From the NCBI RefSeq assembly GCF_051020975.1, contig NW_027478168.1:682001-746000 (forward strand): a stretch of 64,000 nucleotides of DNA, written 5' to 3'. The notes beneath the pieces are model-generated. The model was not told the origin of the DNA. It saw only the letters and a list, made by a program, of their open reading frames with translations, and did no database searches. A program made the position numbers and the translations under genes. The first letter of the stretch is position 1. Every line of letters begins with the position of its first letter. Of this stretch, positions 8,596-19,730 are shown piece after piece. This DNA is from Osmia lignaria lignaria. Lineage: Eukaryota > Arthropoda > Insecta > Hymenoptera > Megachilidae.

Positions 8596-8614
8596 AATCC
8601 CACCGCTGTCACCA
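8596..8614 (-). promoter_or_regulatory. Primer-binding site, tRNA-Leu type
   Basis: On the minus strand TGGTGACAGCGGTGGGATT begins 4 nt after the 5' LTR end (spacer GAAC). Its complement ends ...CCCACCGCTGTCACCA, which agrees with the 3' end of a common eukaryotic tRNA-Leu plus CCA as I recall it, with one mismatch (T for C) over 19 nt. The TGG start is diagnostic of a tRNA primer site. The exact isodecoder cannot be named without the host's tRNA set. Confidence 0.75.
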
Positions 8615-8618
8615 GTTC

Positions 8619-9359
8619 TGTTACGTGGCCGACGACTTGGCAGCGCGCGTGGCTATCAGAGGCTTTCTGATTGGCGGCCGCGTAACTTATTTTATTATCA
8701 ATACAACCCGAGCGGTAAGATTGTATTGTGGTAGGAACTGTCACAAGGTTTTACTGGGTTTAAAGGAGAATGCTAATGTGGGTTTGACACAGCAATGTAT
8801 ATATTCTACAATCTTGGTCTATTACAGATGTTGTTGTCGCGAATATAGGTGTATAATGTGATATATTACCTATTTCCACTATGCTCGGTGTTCACGCACT
8901 GGCAATGCGGGGGTGTTGTGTGTGGTTGATTGTAATGCCAAATAGAAACACGACTCGCGGATTCTATAAGGTGAATGTTGCTCGAAGGGGACTTCAACCC
9001 GATCTCACTAATAGTAACCAACTCACTACCGTACACGACGTGCTCGACACGAGATGAACTCTGGTACTGCCCCCGATCGTTGGTACGAACGGGTTTATAT
9101 ACTAATTAAGAAGGGTGGTCTGGTTACTAATCGAGTGATCAGGCTGGGTCCACCTGCCTCTGCGACAGTTTAGAGTGGTTGCATCTGCTATTTGATTACG
9201 GCGGACCCATTGCTTTCCCAAGTGTTTGGTTCTGCTATCGGTGGGCCTTCTGTTTATTACGAGAGTAAATGGTCGGTTTGCCCGAGAGTTTTCCTTTCCA
9301 GATGTTTAAGCTTATTTGAAAGGAGACACGTTTGATAAAAACGGTCTGTCTACGTGACA
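8619..9359 (-). repeat. 5' LTR of the retrotransposon (promoter copy)
   Basis: This 741-bp repeat matches 1831-2571 except at 9130. On the minus strand it is the upstream LTR and should hold the active promoter, with a TATA-like box at 9101-9094. Its inner edge is followed by the primer-binding site and its outer edge by the second ggat duplication. Confidence 0.97.
9094..9101 (-). promoter_or_regulatory. TATA-like box in the 5' LTR
   Basis: Plus-strand tttatata reads TATATAAA on the element's strand, 258 nt into the LTR. The same box is at 2306-2313 in the other LTR. It is the best core-promoter candidate; transcription would start roughly 30 nt further on. No initiator motif was confirmed. 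Confidence 0.5.
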
Positions 9360-9363
9360 GGAT
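9360..9363. repeat. Target-site duplication, right copy (ggat)
   Basis: These are the first four bases after the right LTR. They duplicate 1827-1830 and lead straight into satellite (atatctcgag), in phase with the monomer interrupted at 1830. Confidence 0.93.
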
Positions 9364-12300
9364 ATATCTCGAGAACTACGCATCTGATCGAAAAATATCA
9401 TAGAACATAAAAAGTAGGAAACTTAATTCTCTACAAAAAAGGTCTCTTAACATTTTGCCATAGCTCGCTTCGTTTACGAGATATTTGCAGATTTATCTCG
9501 AGGGAAGGGGCCTGACGGACATATTTCGAGATATTTCTTCTTCTTGTTGTTCTTCTTCTGCACAGCTAAGCTGGAAGCGGCATTGGCGGCTCGCACTAGT
9601 GCAGAGTTATCTCAAAGAAAGGGGCCACGGTGTTTCTGTACCTCTATTATGTTGGTGCAGCTTCGGAACTTTTAAATATCTTGATATATCTCGAGAACTA
9701 CGCATCTGATCAAAAAATATCATAGAACATAAAAAGTAGGAAACTTAATTGTCTACAAAAAAGGTCTCTTAACATTTTGCCATAGCTCGCTTCGTTTCCG
9801 AGATATTTGCAGATTTATCTCAAGGGAAGGGTCCTGACGGACATATTTCGAGATATTTCTTCTTCTTGTTGTTCTTCTTCTGCACAGCTAAACTGGAAGT
9901 GGCATTTCCAGCTCGCAATAGTGCAGAGTTACCTCAAAGAAAGGGGCCACGGTGTTTCTGTATCTCTATTATGTTGGTGCGGCTTCAGAACTTTTAAATA
10001 TCTTGATATATCTCGAGAACTACGCATCTGATCGAAAAATATCATAGAACGTAAAAAGTAGGAAACTTAATTCTCTACAAAAAAGGTCTCTTAACATTTT
10101 GCCATAGCTCGCTTCGTTTCTGAGATATTTGCAGATTTATCTCAAGGGAAGGGGCCTGACGGACATATTTCGAGATATTTCTTCTTCTTGTTGTTCTTCT
10201 TCTGCAAAGCTAAGCTGGAAGTGGCATTTGCAGCTCGCAATAGTGCAGAGTTATCTCAAAGAAAGGGGCCACGGTGTTTCTGTACCTCTATTATGTTGGT
10301 GCAGCTTCGGAACTTTTAAATATCTTGATATATCTCGAGAACTACGCATCTGATCAAAAAATATCATAGAATATAAAAAGTAGGAAACTTAATTCTCTAC
10401 AAAAAAGGTCTCTTAACATTTTGCCATAGCTCGCTTCGTTTCCGAGATATTTGCAGATATATCTCGAGGGAAGGGGCCTGAAGGACATATTTCGAGATAT
10501 TTCTTCTTCTTGTTGTTCTTCTTCTGCACAGCTAAGCTGGAAGCGGCATTTGCGGCTCGCACTAGTGCAGAGTTATCTCAAAAAAACGGGCCACGGTGTT
10601 TCTGTATCTCTATTATGTTGGTGCGGCTTCGGAACTTTTAAATATCTCGTTATATCTCGAAAACTACGCTTCTGATCAAAAAATATCGTAGAACATAAAT
10701 TGTAGGAAACATAATTCTCTACAAAAAAGGTCTCTTAACGTTTTGCCATAGCTCGCTTCGTTTCCGAGATATATGCAGATTTATCTCAAGGGAAGGGGCC
10801 TGACGGACATATTTCGAGATATTTCTTCTTCTTGTTGTTCTTCTTCTGCACAGCTAAGCTGGAAGTGGCATTTGCAGCTCGCAATAGTGCAGAGTTATCT
10901 CAAAGAAAGGGGCCACGGTGTTTCTCTATCTCTATTATGTTGGTGCGGCTTCGGAACTATTAAATATCTCGCTATATCTCGAAAACTACGCTTCTGATCA
11001 AAAAATATCATAGAACATAAATTGTAGGAAACATAATTCTCTACAAAAACGGTCTCTTAACATTTTGCCATAGCTCGCTTCGTTTCCGAGATATTTGCAG
11101 ATTTATCTCAAGGGAAGGGTCCTGACGGACATATTTCGGGATATTTCTTCTCCTTGTTGTTCTTCTTCTGCACAGCTAAACTGGAAGTGGCATTTCCAGC
11201 TCGCAATAGTGCAGAGTTATCTCAAAGAAAGGGGCCACGGTGTTTCTGTATCTCTATTATGTTGGTGCGGCTTCGGAACTTTTAAATATCTTGATATATC
11301 TCGAGAACTACGCATCTGATCGAAAAATATCATAGAACATAAAAAGTAGGAAACTTAATTCTCTACAAAAAAGGTCTCTCAACATTTTGCCATACCTCGC
11401 TTCGTTTCCGAGATATTTGCAGATTTATCTCAAGGGAAGGGTCCTGACGGACATATTTCGAGATATTTCTTCTTCTTGTTGTTCTTCTTCTGCACAGCTA
11501 AGCTGGAAGTGGCATTTGCAGCGGGCAATAGTGCAGATTTATCTCTAAGGAAGGGGCCACGGTGTTTCTGTATCTCTATTATGTTGGTGCGGCTTCGGAA
11601 CTTTTAAATATCTTGATATATCTCGAGAACTACGCATCTGATCGAAGAATATCATAGAACATAAAAAGTAGGAAACTTAATTCTCTACAAAAAAGGTCTC
11701 TTAACGTTTTGCCATAGCTCGCTTCGTTTCCGAGATATTTGCAGATTTATCTCAAGGGAAGGGTCCTGACGGACATATTTCGAGATATTTCTTCTTCTTG
11801 TTGTTCTTCTTCTGCACAGCTAAACTGGAAGTGGCATTTCCAGCTCGCAATAGTGCAGAGTTACCTCAAAGAAAGGGGCCACGGTGTTTCTGTATCTCTA
11901 TTATGTTGGTGCCGCTTCGGAACTTTTAAGTATCTGGATATATCTCGAGAACTACGCATCTGATCAAAAAATATCATAGAACATAAAAAGTAGGAAACTT
12001 AATTCTCTACAAAAAAGGTCTCTTAACATTTTACCATAGCTCGCTTCGTTTCCGAGATATTTGCAGATTTATCTCAAGGGAAGGGCCCTAACGGACATAT
12101 TTCGAGATATTTCTTCTTCTTGTTGTTCTTCTTCTGCACAGCTAAGCTGGAAGTGGCATTTGCAGGTCGCAATAGTGCAGAGTTATCTCAAAGAAAGGGA
12201 CCACGGTGTTTCTGTATCTCTATTATGTTGGTGCGGCTTCGGATCTTTTAAATATCTCGATATATCTCGAAAACTACGCTTCTGATCAAAAAATATCATA

Positions 12301-14504
12301 GAACGTAGATTGTAGGGAACATAATTCTCTACAAAAAAGGTCTCTCAACATTTTGCCATACCTCGCTTCGTTTCCGAGATATTTGCAGATTTATCTCAAG
12401 GGAAGGGCCCTAACGGACATATTTCGAAATATTTCTTCTTCTTGTTGTTCTTCTTCTGCACAGCTAAGGTGGAAGTGGCATTTGCAGCTCGCAATAGTGC
12501 AGAGTTATCACAAAGGAAGGGGCCACGGTGTTTCTGTATCTCTATTATGTTGGTGCGGCTTCGGAACTTTTAAATATCTTGATATATCTCGAGAACTACG
12601 CATCTGATCAAAAAATATCACAGAACATAAAAAGTAGGAAACTTAATTCTCTGCAAAAAAGGTCTCTTAACATTTTGCCATAGCTCGCTTCGTTTCCGAG
12701 ATATTTGCAGATTTATCTCAAGGGAAGGGGCCTGACGGACATATTTCGAGATATTTCTTCTTCTTGTTGTTCCTTTTCTGCACAGCTAAGCTCGAAGTGG
12801 CATTTGCAGCTCGCAATAGTGCAGAGTTATCTCAAAGAAAGGGGCCACGGTGTTTCTGTATCTCTATTATGTTGGTGCGGCTTCGGAACTTTTAAATATC
12901 TCGTTATATCTCGAAAACTACGCTTCTGATCAAAAAATATCATAGAACATAAATTGTAGGAAACATAATTCTCTACAAAAAAGGTCTCTTAACGTTTTGC
13001 CATAGCTCGCTTCGTTTCCGAGATATTTGCAGATTTATCTCAAGGGAAGGGTCCTGACGGACATATTTCGAGATATTTCTTCTTCTTGTTGTTCTTCTTC
13101 TGCACAGCTAAACTGGAAGTGGCATTTCCAGCTCGCAATAGTGCAGAGTTACCTCAAAGAAAGGGGCCACGGTGTTTCTGTATCTCTATTATGTTGGTGC
13201 CGCTTCGGAACTTTTAAGTATCTGGATATATCTCGAGAACTACGCATCTGATCAAAAAATATCATAGAACATAAAAAGTAGGAAACTTAATTGTCTACAA
13301 AAAAGGTCTCTTAACATTTTGCCATAGCTCGCTTCGTTTCCGAGATATTTGCAGATTTATCTCAAGGGAAGGGCCCTAACGGACATATTTCGAGATATTT
13401 CTTCTCCTTGTTGTTCTTCTTCTGCACAGCTAAACTGGAAGTGGCATTTGCAGCTCGCAATAGTGCAGAGTTATCTCAAAGAAAGGGGCCACGGTGTTTC
13501 TGTGTCTCTATTATGTTGGTGCGGCTTCGGAACTTTTAAATATCTTGATATATCTCGAGAACTACGCGTCTGATCAAAAAATATCATAGAACATAAAAAG
13601 TAGGAAACGTAATTCTCTACAAAAAAGGTCTCTTAACATTTTGCCATAGCTCTCTTCGTTTCCGAGATATTTGCAGATTTATCTCAAGGGAAGGGGCCTG
13701 ACGGACATATTTCGAGATATTTCTTCCTCTTGTTGTTCTTCTTCTGCACAGCTAAGCTGGAAGTGGCATTTGCGGCTCGCAATAGTGCAGAGTTATCTCA
13801 AAGAAAGGAGCCACGGTGTTTCTGTATCTCTATTATGTTGGTGCGGCTTCGGAACTTTTAAATATCTTGATATATCTCGAGAACTACGCATCTGATCAAA
13901 AAATATCATAGAACATAAAAAGTAGCAAACTTAATTCTCTACAAATAAGGTCTCTTAACATTTTGCCATAGCTCGCTTCGTTTCCGAGATATTTGCAGAT
14001 TTATCTCAAGGGAAGGGCCCTAACGGACATATTTCGAGATATTTCTTCTTCTTGTTGTTCTTCTTCTGCACAGCTAAACTGGAAGTGGCATTTCCAGCTC
14101 GCAATAGTGCAGAGTTATCTCAAAGAAAGGAGCCACGGTGTTTCTGTATCTCTATTATGTTGGTGCGGCTTCGGAACTTTTAAATATCTTGATATATCTC
14201 GAGAACTACGCATCTGATCAAAAAATATCATAGAACATAAAAAGTAGGAAACTTAATTCTGTACAAATAAGGTCTCTTAACATTTTGCCATAGCTCGCTT
14301 CGTTTCCGAGATATTTGCAGATTTATCTCAAGGGAAGGGGCCTGACAGACATATTTCGAGATATTTCTTCTCCTTGTTGTTCTTCCTCTGCACAGCTAAG
14401 CTGGAAGTGGCATTTGCAGCTCGCAATAGTGCAGAGTTATCTCAAAGAAAGGGGCCACGGTGTTTCTCTGTCTCTATTATGTTGGTGCGGCTTCGGAACT
14501 TTTA
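9364..14504. repeat. Heterogeneous satellite zone next to the retrotransposon
   Basis: About 16 monomers share several mixed variants: aagggtcctg, aagggccctaacgg, atctcgttatatctc, gtatctggatatatc and the spacer base gttttgcc versus attttgcc. Neighbours often differ at many sites, and no clean higher-order period is apparent. Monomers near 11739 and 13027 carry the same gccgcttcgg...gtatctgg variant as the monomer hit by the retrotransposon at 1830. Confidence 0.8.
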
Positions 14505-17500
14505 AATATCTTGATATATCTCGAGAACTACGCGTCTGATCAAAAAATATCATAGAACATAAAAAGTAGGAAACTTAATTCTCTACAAAAAAGGCCTCTT
14601 AACATTTTGCCATAGCTCGCTTCGTTTTCGAGATATTTGCAGATTCAGCTCAAAGGAACTGGCCTGACGGACATATTTCGAGATATTTCTTCTTCTTGTT
14701 GTTCTACCTCTGCACAGCTAAGCTGGAAGTGGCATTTGCAGCTCGCAATAGTGCAGAGTTATCTCAAAGAAAGGGGCCACGGTGTTTCTGTATCTCTATT
14801 ATGTTGGTGCGGCTTCGGAACTTTTAAATATCTTGATATATCTCGAGAACTACGCATCTGATCAAAAAATATCATAGAACATAAAAAGTAGGAAACTTAA
14901 TTCTCTACAAAAAAGGTTTCTTAACATTTTGCCATAGCTCGCTTCGTTTCCGTGATATTTGCAGATTTATCTCAAGGGAAGGGGCCTGACGGACATATTT
15001 CGAGATATTTCTTCTTCTTGTTGTTCTTCTTCTGCACAGCTAAGCTGGAAGTGGCATTTGCAGCTCGCAATAGTGCAGAGTTATCTCAAAGAAAGGGGCC
15101 ACGGTGTTTCTGTATCTCTATTATGTTGGTGCGGCTTCGGAACTTTTAAATATCTCGATATATCTCGAAAACTACGCTTCTGATCAAAAAATATCGTAGA
15201 ACATAAATTGTAGGAAACATAATTCTCTACAAAAAACGTCTCTTAACATTTTGCCATAGCTCGCTTCGTTTCCGAGATATTTGCAGATTCAGCTCCAAGG
15301 AACTGGCCTGACGGACATATTTCGAGATGTTTCTTCTTCTTGTTGTTCTACCTCTGCACAGCTAAGCTGGAAGTGGCATTTGCAGCTCGCAATAGTGCAG
15401 AGTTATCTCAAAGAAAGGGGCCACGGTGTTTCTGTATCTCTATTATGTTGGTGCGGCTTCGGAACTTTTAAATATCTTGATATATCTCGAAAACTACGCA
15501 TCTGATCAAAAAATATCATAGAACATAAAAAGTATTAAACTTAATTCTCTACAAAAAAGGTCTCTTAACATTTTGCCATAGCTCGCTTCGTTTCCGAGAT
15601 ATTTGCAGATTTATCTCAAGGGAAGGGGCCTGACGGACATATTTCGAGATATTTCTTCTTCTTGTTGTTCTTCTTCTGCACAGCTAAGCTGGAAGTGGCA
15701 GTTGCGGCTCGCACTAGTGCAGAGTTATCTCAAAGAAAGGGGCCACGGTGTTTCTGTATCTCTATTATGTTGGTGCGGCTTCGGAACTTTTTAAATATCT
15801 CGATGTATCTCGAAAACTACGCTTCTGATCAAAAAATATCATAGAACATAAATTGTAGGAAACATAATTCTCTACAAAAAAGGTCTCTCAACATTTTGCG
15901 ATAGCTCGCTTCGTTTCCGAGATATTTGCAGATATATCTCAAGGGAAGGGGCCTGACGGACATATTTCGAGATATTTCTTCTTCTTGTTGCTCTTCTTCT
16001 GCACAGCGAAGCTGGAAGTGGCATTTGCAGCTCGCAATAGTGCAGAGTTATCTCAAAGAAAGGGGCCACGGTGTTTCTGTATCTCTATTATGTTGGTGCG
16101 GCTTCGGAACTTTTAAATATCTTGATATATCTCAAGAACTACGCATCTGATCAAAAAATATCATAGAACATAAATAGTAGGAAACTTAATTCTCTACAAA
16201 TAAGGTCTCTTAACATTTTGCCATAGCTCGCTTCGTTTATGAGATATTTGCAGATGTATCTCAAGGGAAGGGGCCTGACGGACATATTTCGAGATATTTC
16301 TTCTTCTTGTTGTTCTTCTTCTGCACAGCTAAGCTGGAAGTGGCATTTGCAGCTCGCAATAGTGCAGAGTTATCTCAAAGAAAGCGGCCACGGTGTTTCT
16401 GTATCTCTATTATGTTGGTGCGGCTTCGGAACTTTTAAATATCTTGATATATCTCGAGAACTACGCATCTGATCAAAAAATATCATAGAAGATAAAAAGT
16501 AGGAAACTTAATTCTCTACAAAAAAGGTCTCTTAACATTTTGCCATAGCTCGCTTCGTTTCCGTGATATTTGCAGATTTCTCTCAAGGGAAGGGGCCTGA
16601 CGGACATATTTCGAGATATTTCTTCTTCTTGTTGTTCTTTTTCTGCACAGCTAAACTGGAAGTGGCATTTCCAGCTCGCAATAGTGCAGAGTTATCTCAA
16701 AGAAAGGAGCCACGGTGTTTCTGTATCTCTATTATGTTGGGGCGGCTTCGGAACTTTTAAATATCTTGATATATCTCGAGAACTACGCATCTGATCAAAA
16801 AATATCATAGAACATAAAAAGTAGGACACTTAATTCTCTACAAATAAGGTCTCTTAACATTTTGCCATAGCTCGCTTCGTTTCCGAGATATTTGCAGATA
16901 TATCTCAAGGGAAGGGGCCTGACGGACATATTTCGAGATATTTCTTCTTCTTGTTGTTCTTCTTCTGCACAGCTAAGCTGGAAGTGGCATTTACAGCTCG
17001 CAATAGTGCAGAGTTATCTCAAAGAAAGGGGCCACGGTGTTTCTGTATCTCTATTATGTTGGTGCGGCTTCGGAACTTTTAAATATCTTGATATATCTCG
17101 AGAACTACGCATCTGATCAAAAAATATGATAGAACATAAAAAGTAGGAAACGTAATTCTCTACAACAAAGGTCTCTTAACATTTTGCCATAGCTCGCTTC
17201 GTTTCCGAGATACTTACAGATTTATCTCAAGGGATGGGGCCTGACGGACATATTTCGAGATATTTCTTCTTCTTGTTGTTCTTCTTCTGCACAGCTAAGC
17301 TGGAAGTGGCATTTGCAGCTCGCAATAGTGCAGAGTTATCTCAAAGAAAGAGGCCACGGTGTTTCTGTACCTCTATTATGTTGGTGCAGTTTCGGAACTT
17401 TTAAATATCTTGATATATCTCGAGATCTACGCATCTGATCAAAAAATATCATAGAACATAAAAAGTAGGAAACTTAATTCTCTACAAAAAAGGTCTCTTA

Positions 17501-17744
17501 ACATTTTGCCATAGCTCGCTTCGTTTCCGAGATATTGGCAGATTTATCTCAAGGGAAGGGGCCTGACGGACATATTTCGAGATATTTCTTCTTCTTGTTG
17601 TTCTTCTGCACAGCTAAGCTGGAAGTGGCATTTGCAGCTCGCAATAGTGCAGAGTTATCTCAAAGAAAGAGGCCACGGTGTTTCTGTACCTCTATTATGT
17701 TGGTGCAGCTTCGGAACTTTTAAATATCTTGATATATCTCGAGA
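14505..17744. repeat. Satellite higher-order block, copy 1 of the 4,503-bp offset repeat
   Basis: This block of about 10 monomers is nearly identical to 19008-22247. Diagnostic shared variants are ttcagctcaaaggaactgg (14644), ttccaaggaactggcc-type monomer (15290), gtattaaactt (15531), an extra t in gaactttttaaat (15790), tttatgagatatttg (16236), tctctcaaggg (16578) and gatacttacag (17210). One difference noticed is aaacgtaatt near 17150 against aaacttaatt near 21653. Confidence 0.85.
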
Positions 17745-19730
17745 ACTACGCGTCTGATCAAAAAATATCATAGAACATAAAAAGTAGGAAACTTAATTCT
17801 CTACAAAAAAGGCCTCTTAACATTTTGCCATAGCTCGCTTCGTTTTCGAGATATTTGCAGATTCAGCTCAAAGGAACTGGCCTGACGGACATATTTCGAG
17901 ATATTTCTTCTTCTTGTTGTTCTACCTCTGCACAGCTAAGCTGGAAGTGGCATTTGCAGCTCGCAATAGTGCAGAGTTATCTCAAAGAAAGGGGCCACGG
18001 TGTTTCTGTATCTCTATTATGTTGGTGCGGCTTCGGAACTTTTAAATATCTTGATATATCTCGAGAACTACGCATCTGATCAAAAAATATCATAGAACAT
18101 AAAAAGTAGGAAACTTAATTCTCTACAAAAAAGGTTTCTTAACATTTTGCCATAGCTCGCTTCGTTTCCGTGATATTTGCAGATTTATCTCAAGGGAAGG
18201 GGCCTGACGGACATATTTCGAGATATTTCTTCTTCTTGTTGTTCTTCTTCTGCACAGCTAAGCTGGAAGTGGCATTTGCAGCTCGCAATAGTGCAGAGTT
18301 ATCTCAAAGAAAGGGGCCACGGTGTTTCTGTATCTCTATTATGTTGGTGCGGCTTCGGAACTTTTAAATATCTCGATATATCTCGAAAACTACGCTTCTG
18401 ATCAAAAAATATCGTAGAACATAAATTGTAGGAAACATAATTCTCTACAACAAAGGTCTCTTAACATTTTGCCATAGCTCGCTTCGTTTCCGAGATACTT
18501 ACAGATTTATCTCAAGGGATGGGGCCTGACGGACATATTTCGAGATATTTCTTCTTCTTGTTGTTCTTCTTCTGCACAGCTAAGCTGGAAGTGGCATTTG
18601 CAGCTCGCAATAGTGCAGAGTTATCTCAAAGAAAGAGGCCACGGTGTTTCTGTACCTCTATTATGTTGGTGCAGTTTCGGAACTTTTAAATATCTTGATA
18701 TATCTCGAGATCTACGCATCTGATCAAAAAATATCATAGAACATAAAAAGTAGGAAACTTAATTCTCTACAAAAAAGGTCTCTTAACATTTTGCCATAGC
18801 TCGCTTCGTTTCCGAGATATTGGCAGATTTATCTCAAGGGAAGGGGCCTGACGGACATATTTCGAGATATTTCTTCTTCTTGTTGTTCTTCTGCACAGCT
18901 AAGCTGGAAGTGGCATTTGCAGCTCGCAATAGTGCAGAGTTATCTCAAAGAAAGAGGCCACGGTGTTTCTGTACCTCTATTATGTTGGTGCAGCTTCGGA
19001 ACTTTTAAATATCTTGATATATCTCGAGAACTACGCGTCTGATCAAAAAATATCATAGAACATAAAAAGTAGGAAACTTAATTCTCTACAAAAAAGGCCT
19101 CTTAACATTTTGCCATAGCTCGCTTCGTTTTCGAGATATTTGCAGATTCAGCTCAAAGGAACTGGCCTGACGGACATATTTCGAGATATTTCTTCTTCTT
19201 GTTGTTCTACCTCTGCACAGCTAAGCTGGAAGTGGCATTTGCAGCTCGCAATAGTGCAGAGTTATCTCAAAGAAAGGGGCCACGGTGTTTCTGTATCTCT
19301 ATTATGTTGGTGCGGCTTCGGAACTTTTAAATATCTTGATATATCTCGAGAACTACGCATCTGATCAAAAAATATCATAGAACATAAAAAGTAGGAAACT
19401 TAATTCTCTACAAAAAAGGTTTCTTAACATTTTGCCATAGCTCGCTTCGTTTCCGTGATATTTGCAGATTTATCTCAAGGGAAGGGGCCTGACGGACATA
19501 TTTCGAGATATTTCTTCTTCTTGTTGTTCTTCTTCTGCACAGCTAAGCTGGAAGTGGCATTTGCAGCTCGCAATAGTGCAGAGTTATCTCAAAGAAAGGG
19601 GCCACGGTGTTTCTGTATCTCTATTATGTTGGTGCGGCTTCGGAACTTTTAAATATCTCGATATATCTCGAAAACTACGCTTCTGATCAAAAAATATCGT
19701 AGAACATAAATTGTAGGAAACATAATTCTC
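17158..19730. repeat. Tandem pair of a 1,285-bp four-monomer unit
   Basis: The unit 17158-18442 is repeated at 18443-19727. Both begin at ctctacaacaaagg, pass through the gatacttacag monomer, a monomer with a 3-bp loss, the ttcagctcaaaggaact monomer and the cgtagaacataaattg monomer. 1,285 is 4 x 322 minus 3. The junction at about 18435 switches from one monomer type to another inside a shared sequence, as expected from unequal exchange. Confidence 0.85.

Larger units (their letters stand above)
1831..9359 (-). mobile_element. Ty3/gypsy-type LTR retrotransposon, full length, minus strand
   Basis: A 7,529-bp element sits inside one satellite monomer. It has two 741-bp LTRs with short inverted ends (minus-strand TGTCACGTAG ... 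CCACGTAACA), a 4-bp target duplication, a primer site, a polypurine tract, and gag and pol with protease, reverse transcriptase, RNase H and integrase in the Ty3/gypsy order. A small cysteine-rich ORF follows pol. No env-like ORF with signal peptide and membrane anchor is present. The LTRs differ only at 2342 (t) versus 9130 (a), and no frame is broken, so this is a recent insertion that may still be functional. The closest clade is not assigned from sequence alone. Confidence 0.97.

Noticed and set aside
15872..16069. Minus-strand 65-codon frame in the satellite (also at 20375, 49437 and 54267)
   Set aside because: It appears only in monomers where single changes remove a stop and is the complement of the repeat; there is no sign of coding.
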